In this document: piece after piece, positions 1 to 6,724 of the stretch
Position numbering within the stretch: the first letter of the stretch is position 1
Layout: every line of letters begins with the position of its first letter
DNA from: Thalassospiraceae bacterium
GTDB lineage: Bacteria; Pseudomonadota; Alphaproteobacteria; Rhodospirillales; Magnetovibrionaceae
DNA: 15,494 nucleotides
Direction of reading: 5' to 3'
Assembly: GCA_030637845.1 (NCBI GenBank)
Contig: DAOWFT010000007.1
Coordinates: forward strand, 1-15,494
Program-made: the position numbers and the translations under genes
Notes under the pieces: generated by a model
What the model saw: only the letters and a program-made list of their open reading frames with translations
Database searches by the model: none
What the model was told of the DNA's origin: nothing

Positions 1-807
1 GCCGACATGATAGTTTTTTGCGGTGTGCGCTTCATGGCCGAAGTGGCAAATATACTAAACCCCGAAAAATTAGTCGTCCTGCCCGATGCTGATGCTGGAT
101 GCTCGCTCGAAGACAGCTGCCAGCCGGTCGCCTATGCCGCGTTCAAGGCCCAGCACCCTGACCACATTGCGATTAATTATATTAATTCCTCGGCCGAGAT
201 TAAGGCCATGTCCGATTACATCGTCACCTCGTCCAATGCCGAACACATTATTAATTCATTGCCCAAAGACCAGCCGATTATATTCGGGCCTGATCGCCAC
301 CTTGGTGCGTACCTTAACCACAAGACCGGGCGCGATATGGTTCTTTGGCCCGGCACCTGCATTGTTCATGAACAGTTTTCCGCCCGCGAAATAACCCGGC
401 TAAAGGATGCTCACCCCGGTGCATTGGTGGCAGCCCACCCTGAATGCCCCGAAGCAATTCTGGAAGTATCGGACCATGTTGGTTCAACCCGTTCTATTAT
501 TGATTTTGTGACTAACAACAAATCAAATGAGTTTATTGTTGCGACCGAGCAAAACATCATTCACCAAATGGAAAAAGACGCACCGGGAAAAACATTTTAC
601 CCGGCACCGGGCGCGGACGGTTCTTGTAATTGTGCGCAGTGCCCGTTCATGGCGTTAAACACCATGGAAAAACTTTATCTTTGCATGGTGAATGAAGCAC
701 CGTACGTGAAGCTGGATGACCAGCTGCGAACTGCTGCGCTAAAACCGCTTGAACTCATGCTCGAACTTTCACCTCCTCCGGCGAAATCTGCGGCAGCAGC
801 CGAATGA
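1..807 (+). CDS. nadA: Quinolinate synthase NadA, 5'-truncated by the window edge
   Basis: NadA condenses iminoaspartate (from NadB) with dihydroxyacetone phosphate to make quinolinate; it is a cytosolic [4Fe-4S] enzyme. The reading frame is open from base 1, so the start lies upstream. About 268 codons remain of a family usually near 330-350 residues, so roughly the first quarter is missing. Counting from the ATG at base 7, the visible cluster ligands are Cys5 in VFCGVRFMAE, Cys147 in AAHPECPEA and a Cys in the CNCAQCPFM segment (207-212). Other family blocks are LPDADAGCSL, FGPDRHLG and WPGTCIVHE. The stop overlaps the nadC start as ATGA, so the two are co-transcribed and probably translationally coupled. 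The Pro/Ala-rich tail after about residue 253 looks unstructured. Identification is secure. Confidence 0.96.
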   Translation, partial: ADMIVFCGVRFMAEVANILNPEKLVVLPDADAGCSLEDSCQPVAYAAFKAQHPDHIAINYINSSAEIKAMSDYIVTSSNAEHIINSLPKDQPIIFGPDRHLGAYLNHKTGRDMVLWPGTCIVHEQFSAREITRLKDAHPGALVAAHPECPEAILEVSDHVGSTRSIIDFVTNNKSNEFIVATEQNIIHQMEKDAPGKTFYPAPGADGSCNCAQCPFMALNTMEKLYLCMVNEAPYVKLDDQLRTAALKPLELMLELSPPPAKSAAAAE

Positions 808-1664
808 TGCAACCACCAATACCTGATGGTCTTGATGAGAATGTTGTCGAACGCATAATACAAGACGCGCTGGACGAAGACCTTGGCCTTGGCGGTGATA
901 TTACCTCGTACGCAACCATCGATGAAAACACACGCTTTTCAGGTGTGTTTTCCGCCCGCGAGAAAATAGTTGTTGCGGGAATTGATATTGCCGCCCGGGT
1001 TTTCTTTGCTCTTTCCGATGACATAACCTGGAAAGCAGAAGTAACCGATGGCGATATGGTCGGTGCCGGAACAAAACTGGCCCACGTCGAAGGTCCGGCC
1101 CGGGTATTGCTGGCGGGGGAACGAACCGCGCTTAACCTGTTGCAACATCTTTCCGGCATTGCCACCACAACCCGTGAATATGTTGACGCCATAAAAGGAA
1201 CAAACGCGGTTATTTTAGATACCAGAAAAACCATCCCCGGATTACGCGACGTTGCCAAATACGCGACCCGCACCGGGGGGGCGACTAATCACCGTATGCG
1301 CCTTGATGATGCGGTATTGATAAAAGACAACCACATAGCAGCTGCAGGTGGCGTTGAAGCCGCAATAAAATCCGCGCAAGCGCAAAAACTAAAACCCATA
1401 GAGGTTGAGTGCGATACCATGGATCAAGTTGAGCAAGCCATAAACGCCGGAGCCGACACCATATTGCTGGATAATATGGGAACGGACGAACTTTCAGGTG
1501 CGGTTAAATTAATAGCTGGCCGGGCGAAGACCGAGGCCTCTGGCGGGGTGCGGCTTGAAACCGTGCTGGCCATTGCCGAGACCGGGGTTGACGGTGTTTC
1601 CATTGGCCGCCTGACCCAATCGGCACCTGCGGTTGATATCGGGCTGGACTGGCAATCGAACTAG
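804..1664 (+). CDS. nadC: Nicotinate-nucleotide pyrophosphorylase (quinolinate phosphoribosyltransferase) NadC
   Basis: NadC converts quinolinate and PRPP to nicotinate mononucleotide, CO2 and pyrophosphate, the third step of de novo NAD synthesis. The 286 residues match the usual family length. Visible motifs are ERTALNLLQ (Arg107), DTRKT (139-143), the GG and NHR at 158-164, LIKDNH (Lys174), IEVEC (Glu200, Glu202), LLDN (Asp223) and the phosphate-binding SGG at 246-248. All key substrate contacts appear present. The start is the first ATG of an ATGATG pair inside the nadA stop; there is no clear Shine-Dalgarno, which fits coupling to nadA. The stop TAG shares the palindrome CTAG with the stop of the opposing kinase gene, so there is no intergenic terminator. 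Confidence 0.97.
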   Translation: MMQPPIPDGLDENVVERIIQDALDEDLGLGGDITSYATIDENTRFSGVFSAREKIVVAGIDIAARVFFALSDDITWKAEVTDGDMVGAGTKLAHVEGPARVLLAGERTALNLLQHLSGIATTTREYVDAIKGTNAVILDTRKTIPGLRDVAKYATRTGGATNHRMRLDDAVLIKDNHIAAAGGVEAAIKSAQAQKLKPIEVECDTMDQVEQAINAGADTILLDNMGTDELSGAVKLIAGRAKTEASGGVRLETVLAIAETGVDGVSIGRLTQSAPAVDIGLDWQSN

Positions 1665-3577
1665 GCGGTCTCGGTGGTATTTTCCCGGTTTGTCGCCGGC
1701 ACCTGAAGGACAACCCGCTCACCACCAAAGGTAGCGCTTACTTTTGTGCCTGAATGTTTTTTGCTTTTGATTTCAAAAGTTCCACCGTGCATTTCGACCA
1801 ATGACCTTGTTAACGGAAGACCAAGTCCGGTTCCTTCGTGATTTCTAGTATCCGAGGATTCCTGCACCTGCCCGAAGGGTTCCATGGCGGTGGCAATTTC
1901 TTTTTCATTCATGCCAACACCGGTGTCAGAAACGCTTAATGTAACCGAAGACCCACCATCAAATTCAGCTTCAATGGTTATGGTGTCGCCCTTGTTGGAA
2001 AACTTGACCGCATTAGATAGCATATTTAGCAAGATTTGCTGCAACCGTCTGGCATCCACATAGAGATTAGGCAGGGCATTAGGCAAAGAAACAGATATCT
2101 CAACACCGCCTTTTTCGGCATGTGGCGAAATCAGCCTGACGGCACCGTCAATCAATTCTGCAATTTCCACATTTTCTTCGTTTAGCTCAAGCTTTCCAGC
2201 CTCAATCGCCGATACGTCGAGAATGTCATTTATCAGTTCCAGAAGATGCATGCCGGAAAGATTTATATCATTAACGTACTCTCTTTGTTTTTCGGTATTT
2301 AATTTTCCAAATATTTCTTCTTTTAGGGTGCTGGAAAAACCAATAATTGCGTTAAGCGGGGTGCGAAGCTCGTGGCTCATGTTGGCCAGAAAATTACCCT
2401 TTGCAATGCTGGCGGCCTCTGCTTTTTTCTTGCTTTCATCAAGGTCCTTATTTGTCGCCGTTAGCTCTCTTGTTCGTTCTTCAACACGTTTCTCCAGTTC
2501 GTTACGGGCCTTCTCCAAAGCGTACTTTGCCTGATCTCGCTCCATGGCGTTAATCTTGAAAACCTTTAGAGCCTTGATCATTTTACCAATTTCATCCGCC
2601 CTACCTTTGTCCGATACCGTTATGCTGTAATTGCCTCCGGCAAGTTCGGTCATGGACATGGTCACATCTTTCAATGGCTGGACTATGGACCGGGTTAGCC
2701 GGAAGATTAGAAAAATGATGATGGCTGAAAATACGACACAGGCAATCAATATCAGATTATTAATTTCAGTTTCTTTTTTCGCAATGGCGGAATTAACGTA
2801 ACTTGACAGTGTATCAACCATTATATAGGCGCTGTTTATGGTTCTGTTGGCTTCATTGCGAAGCCCATCTTCGTAAGTCAGTCCAATTTCCAGCGCTGCT
2901 TCTGAAAGTTGTTTGAAAAAACCTTTGTACGCAGCAAGAGCGGCCAGTAGTTGTGATTTTAATTCAGGATCGTCAACTAATTTTTCTACGTCCGTTATGG
3001 TGATGCCATAAAAGCTTTCAAATTTTGCCAGATACTTTTCTTGTCTCCTCAACATAAGGTCTTTTTCCGTACGCTGGGTCATAAGCAATCTACGGTGCAG
3101 GGCTAAACGAAGGTTTTCGTCCTCCACCCGATCCAGCACAGCCTCGGTTGCATACAAGGAATCGCGCATTTTTTTGCGAATACCCTCGGTCTGATCCTTG
3201 CCTATTTTTTGCTGAAGGATTGCAATGCTTTCAAACTGTAATTTGTATTTAGCGGCTTCGCCGAATACTTCTGAAACAATGCCGATATCAAGACCCAGCG
3301 AATTTAAATTTACGGTCAACTGTTCGATCTCGGATTTCATGGTTTCGTATTTAACCCGAAAATTATTCAGATATTTGGGGTCGTGAAGGGTGACAAAATC
3401 CACGTGAATTTTTTGCAGCTCTTGCAGATATGTGTCGATGCTATGTATGGCTTCCCTTTGGGTATCAAGCTCGTTGATCGAATTTGAGCGATACCAGGTC
3501 AGAAGCGCAATGGTGGCCAATGCCAGCGCAACAATCGCCGAAATGGCGTAATGCTTGAACTCAATGGAAAATCTCAA
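1661..3577 (-). CDS. Membrane sensor histidine kinase with periplasmic helical (HBM-like) sensor and HAMP
   Basis: This is a 638-residue two-component sensor kinase. Order: TM1 (about 10-28), a long helical periplasmic region (30-270), TM2 (about 273-293), HAMP (about 294-345), a coiled coil (345-392), HisKA with phosphoacceptor His402 in NMSHELRTPLNA, and HATPase_c with the N box near LLNMLSNAVKFS (515-526), G1 DTGVGM (551-556) and G2 GTGLGLPL (582-589). The stretch RTEKDLMLRRQEKY (169-182) resembles the signature of helical bimodular (HBM) sensor domains, which in other bacteria bind small organic acids; the ligand here is unknown. There is no receiver domain and no adjacent response regulator. 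The start is TTG at 3575-3577, supported by AGGAGG about 10 bases upstream. The gene lies between nadC and nadB on the opposite strand. Confidence 0.93.
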   Translation of the reverse strand: MRFSIEFKHYAISAIVALALATIALLTWYRSNSINELDTQREAIHSIDTYLQELQKIHVDFVTLHDPKYLNNFRVKYETMKSEIEQLTVNLNSLGLDIGIVSEVFGEAAKYKLQFESIAILQQKIGKDQTEGIRKKMRDSLYATEAVLDRVEDENLRLALHRRLLMTQRTEKDLMLRRQEKYLAKFESFYGITITDVEKLVDDPELKSQLLAALAAYKGFFKQLSEAALEIGLTYEDGLRNEANRTINSAYIMVDTLSSYVNSAIAKKETEINNLILIACVVFSAIIIFLIFRLTRSIVQPLKDVTMSMTELAGGNYSITVSDKGRADEIGKMIKALKVFKINAMERDQAKYALEKARNELEKRVEERTRELTATNKDLDESKKKAEAASIAKGNFLANMSHELRTPLNAIIGFSSTLKEEIFGKLNTEKQREYVNDINLSGMHLLELINDILDVSAIEAGKLELNEENVEIAELIDGAVRLISPHAEKGGVEISVSLPNALPNLYVDARRLQQILLNMLSNAVKFSNKGDTITIEAEFDGGSSVTLSVSDTGVGMNEKEIATAMEPFGQVQESSDTRNHEGTGLGLPLTRSLVEMHGGTFEIKSKKHSGTKVSATFGGERVVLQVPATNRENTTETA

Positions 3578-3725
3578 CTCCAGCGCCCCTCCTGAGTCGA
3601 ACCTCTAATATGCTAATATTGTTATAACATTACTCTCCCGATCCAGCCATGCAGATTGTTATCACTTTATTGGCACTGGCCCGAAAGGGTGGAATCGCGG
3701 GCAATAAGCCCCTATAACCACATCT

Positions 3726-5348
3726 GTGGATAATACAGACAACATTTTTGACGTACTGGTAATCGGTAGCGGCGCCTCCGGGCTTAATCTCGCTTTGGAA
3801 ATGGCCGACTTTGCCCGTGTTGCGGTAATAACCAAAAGCAGCCTGCATGAAAGCAACACCTACTACGCTCAAGGCGGTGTTGCCGCAGTGCTGGATGAGC
3901 ACGATAGCGTGCGCTCGCACATTGCAGACACCATTGATGCCGGGGCCGGACTTTGTGATGAGGATGTGGTGCGCTTTGTGGTTGAAAGCGGGCGCGGGGC
4001 AATTGAAAAGCTAACCGGTTACGGGGTTGAGTTTACCCGTGAAGGAGATCAATTACACCTAACCCGCGAAGGCGGCCACAGCCATCGCCGCGTCGTACAC
4101 GCGGCTGACGCCACCGGCAAGGCGATTGAAATAACGCTGGAAGAACGCGTTCGTGCCAACCCCAACATTACAATTTTTGAAAATCACAACGCGGTTGATC
4201 TTTACTGTGAGGTTGATAAAAAAACCGGATCAAAACGCGTCAGCGGAATATATGCGTTAAATACCGATATTGATAAGGTAATATCATTCGCCGCACCATT
4301 TGTGGTGTTAGCAACCGGTGGGGTAAGTAAGGTTTATCTTTATACATCAAACCCCGATGTTGCCACCGGCGACGGTATTGCCATGGCCTGGCGCGCCGGA
4401 TGCCGGGTTGCCAATATGGAGTTTACCCAGTTCCACCCAACCTGTCTTTACCACCCCAAGGCAAAATCGTTTCTTATTTCCGAAGCCGTGCGTGGCGAAG
4501 GCGGAATACTTACGTTACCGGGCGGTGAACGCTTCATGCACAAATTTGATGATCGCGAAGAACTTGCCCCGCGCGACATTGTGGCCCGCGCCATAGATTA
4601 TGAAATGAAGCGACACGGATTTGATTTTGTTTATATCGACATCAGCCACAGAGGCGCTGATTTCATTCAGGAACATTTCCCCACAATATACGCAAAATGC
4701 CTTGGCTTCGGTTTTGATATGACCAAAGAACCCCTGCCCGTTGTTCCGGCAGCCCATTACACCTGTGGCGGGGTTATGGTAGATCGCAGGGGCCACACCG
4801 ACATTGAGGGTCTTTACGCCATTGGCGAGGTTACCTACACCGGATTGCACGGGGCCAACCGCATGGCATCCAATTCGCTTTTGGAATGCCTTGTTTATTC
4901 AAGTGCCGCAGCCAGTGACATAAAAAACCATCTTGATGATATTGGCAAACCCTCCCTGCCCCCACCGTGGGATGAAAGCCGGGTAACCGATTCAGACGAA
5001 GAAATTGTAATTTCCCATAACTGGGACGAGCTTAGGCATTTCATGTGGGATTATGTCGGTATCGTCAGAACCGACAAAAGGTTGGCCCGGGCCAAAACCC
5101 GTATAGATATGCTGCAATCGGAAGCCCAGGATTATTATGGAAATTTCCGGATAAGCGGCGATTTGTTAGAGCTAAGAAACATGGCTGTTTGTGCCGACCT
5201 TATTGTTCGTTCGGCGCAAATGCGAAAAGAAAGCCGTGGTCTGCATTACACCCGCGACCATCCAAAAGACAACCCGGAAACAAAGCTTGGCCCAACCGTG
5301 CTTGTCCCGGATAATTTTCCAGGTAGCAAAAAAACAAGAGAAACATAA
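3726..5348 (+). CDS. nadB: L-aspartate oxidase NadB
   Basis: NadB is the FAD enzyme that oxidises L-aspartate to iminoaspartate, the first step of de novo NAD synthesis; 540 residues is the usual size. The FAD-binding GSGASG is at 14-19, with the fumarate reductase/NadB-type blocks YYAQGGVAAV (46-55), REGGHSHRR (114-122), GDGIAMAWRAG (215-225) and FTQFHPT (233-239). Catalytic and binding residues line up with the E. coli enzyme at a constant offset: Arg283 (APRDIVAR), His344 (AAHYTCGG) and Arg379 (HGANRMASNSLLE). The start is GTG at 3726; an in-frame TAA at 3705-3707 excludes a longer protein and no ATG lies near. No clear Shine-Dalgarno precedes it. The SDR-like gene follows after only 3 bases, suggesting an operon. 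Confidence 0.97.
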   Translation: MDNTDNIFDVLVIGSGASGLNLALEMADFARVAVITKSSLHESNTYYAQGGVAAVLDEHDSVRSHIADTIDAGAGLCDEDVVRFVVESGRGAIEKLTGYGVEFTREGDQLHLTREGGHSHRRVVHAADATGKAIEITLEERVRANPNITIFENHNAVDLYCEVDKKTGSKRVSGIYALNTDIDKVISFAAPFVVLATGGVSKVYLYTSNPDVATGDGIAMAWRAGCRVANMEFTQFHPTCLYHPKAKSFLISEAVRGEGGILTLPGGERFMHKFDDREELAPRDIVARAIDYEMKRHGFDFVYIDISHRGADFIQEHFPTIYAKCLGFGFDMTKEPLPVVPAAHYTCGGVMVDRRGHTDIEGLYAIGEVTYTGLHGANRMASNSLLECLVYSSAAASDIKNHLDDIGKPSLPPPWDESRVTDSDEEIVISHNWDELRHFMWDYVGIVRTDKRLARAKTRIDMLQSEAQDYYGNFRISGDLLELRNMAVCADLIVRSAQMRKESRGLHYTRDHPKDNPETKLGPTVLVPDNFPGSKKTRET

Positions 5349-5351
5349 ATA

Positions 5352-6023
5352 ATGAACAACCCCATGCCAAAAGGTCCATTAAGTGGAAAAAAAGCCCTCA
5401 TCACCGGTGCGGCTGGCGGGGTTGGCCTTGCCGCTGCGCGGGCGCTAGCGCAAACCGGGGCCGACCTTTGTTTGAGCGGTATTGGCGGGCTCGCTCTTGA
5501 GCGCACAGCAGTTGAGATAAAACAGGAATTCGGCGTAAAGGTCGAAACCCATATTGCCAATCCGGCAAATGCAGTTGAGGCAGAGGCTTTGGCCCTTTCA
5601 TGTGATGAGGTTGATGTGCTTGTTAGTTGCACTGGAAATATTCCCGCAGGACGCATTGATGATATTCGCGATGATGCGTGGCGCAAGGCATGGGAGGCGG
5701 CTGTTTTTGCACCAATAAATATGCTCAGGGAAATGTGGTCAAATATGTTTGAAACAGAAAACAGCTTAATTATTGTGGTTATTGATGCGCCCAACGCATC
5801 GGATATTGATGATGCCTGTGCCAGCCTCGGCGGTGGTGCGCTGATGTCGTTGGTCGAAGCATTAGGCAAAGAACAAAATGCCGAAGCACCACGCATGCTT
5901 GGCCTTGTAACCGGGCGCGGTGGTGATGGTGCGGGTGTGGCGGCGGCAATATCGCGCATTGCCTGCGAGCCTGAGCGGTTCAAATCCGGGACACTGCTTT
6001 CACCCGATGTGGTAAATGCTTAA
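5352..6023 (+). CDS. SDR-like Rossmann protein lacking the catalytic Tyr-x-x-x-Lys
   Basis: The 223-residue protein begins with a short-chain dehydrogenase nucleotide site, KKALITGAAGGVGLAAARAL, with TGxxxGxG at 18-25. A segment at 108-122 (DAWRKAWEAAVFAPI) fits SDR helix 4. Where classical SDRs carry NNAG the sequence is VSCTGN, and where they carry YxxSK it is SLGGGALMSLVEALGKE (158-174): neither the Tyr nor the Lys is present, and the usual catalytic Ser strand reads IIVVIDAPNAS. It is also shorter than the usual 240-260 residues. I infer a dinucleotide-binding fold that may not reduce or oxidise anything, or uses other residues. It follows nadB by 3 bases and precedes the HAD gene by 20, so it probably sits in the nadB transcript. 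No specific substrate can be named. Confidence 0.85.
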   Translation: MNNPMPKGPLSGKKALITGAAGGVGLAAARALAQTGADLCLSGIGGLALERTAVEIKQEFGVKVETHIANPANAVEAEALALSCDEVDVLVSCTGNIPAGRIDDIRDDAWRKAWEAAVFAPINMLREMWSNMFETENSLIIVVIDAPNASDIDDACASLGGGALMSLVEALGKEQNAEAPRMLGLVTGRGGDGAGVAAAISRIACEPERFKSGTLLSPDVVNA

Positions 6024-6043
6024 AAAATAAAGATTGAGATACA

Positions 6044-6724
6044 ATGAGCGATTTCCCCCAACCAAAATCATTCCCCCCCGGCGCCACGTTAAGTGATGGC
6101 GTATGGACGCAAATGATTTCACCCAAAGAAACCACAAACGCAAGACCGGCTCTTTTTCTTGACCGTGATGGGGTTGTTTGTGTCGAGGCCAACTACCTAC
6201 ACAAGGTTGAGGATGTTCAACTGATGCCCGGTGTCGGTGAGGTAATAAAATCGGCCAACCAAAAAGGTGTGCCCGTTATATTGGTGACCAATCAGGCCGG
6301 TATCGCATACGGATATTTCGGCTGGGATGCATTCGTTGCGGTTCAGGCACGCATATTGGATGATATTAAATCAGCCGGCGGCACCGTAGATGGTGTTTTT
6401 GCCTGCCCCTTTCACGAAAAAGGAAACCCGCCATACGGCGGACAGCCATCACACCCGGCACGCAAACCCAACCCGGGAATGTTGCATCTGGCGGGTGAGC
6501 TAATGGGAATTGAGCTTAGCCGGTCATGGATTGTCGGTGACCGCGCAATAGATATGGAAGCCGGAAAAAATGCCGGGCTTGCGGGTGGCGTTCATGTGCT
6601 TAGCGGACACGGAGCAAACCAAGGTGAACGCGAAGATGCGCTGGGTCTTTCGGGTAATAATTTTACAGTAAAGCCAGCCGATGATCTGGCGTCTGCCGCT
6701 GGGATTATTCCGCTTTTGCTTTAG
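6044..6724 (+). CDS. HAD-superfamily phosphatase of the GmhB / HisB-N type
   Basis: This 226-residue protein is a haloacid-dehalogenase phosphatase. Motif I is FLDRDGV with Asp40 and Asp42, motif II is VTNQAG (Thr82, Asn83), motif III is RKPNPGM (Lys141) and motif IV is GDRAIDME (Asp166, Asp170). The layout matches the histidinol-phosphate/heptose-1,7-bisphosphate phosphatase subfamily. GmhB normally has a zinc loop of the type CxH...CxC before RKP; here it reads ACPFHEKG (Cys121, His124) and QPSHPARKP (His137), so both later Cys are missing. The substrate is therefore unclear. About 33 residues precede the HAD core, more than usual; the start ATG has only a weak GAG upstream. It is the last gene of the nadB group and its TAG overlaps the opposing GGDEF gene's stop by the bases TTAG. 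Confidence 0.88.
   Translation: MSDFPQPKSFPPGATLSDGVWTQMISPKETTNARPALFLDRDGVVCVEANYLHKVEDVQLMPGVGEVIKSANQKGVPVILVTNQAGIAYGYFGWDAFVAVQARILDDIKSAGGTVDGVFACPFHEKGNPPYGGQPSHPARKPNPGMLHLAGELMGIELSRSWIVGDRAIDMEAGKNAGLAGGVHVLSGHGANQGEREDALGLSGNNFTVKPADDLASAAGIIPLLL

Noticed and set aside
755..1273. Long minus-strand frame opposite nadC
   Set aside because: It lies fully antisense to well-conserved nadC codons, has low-complexity Ser/Arg/Pro composition and no ribosome site.
5246..5983. 245-codon minus-strand frame opposite nadB end and the SDR-like gene
   Set aside because: Ser/Ala/Pro-rich antisense shadow; the plus strand shows clear Rossmann and NadB motifs.
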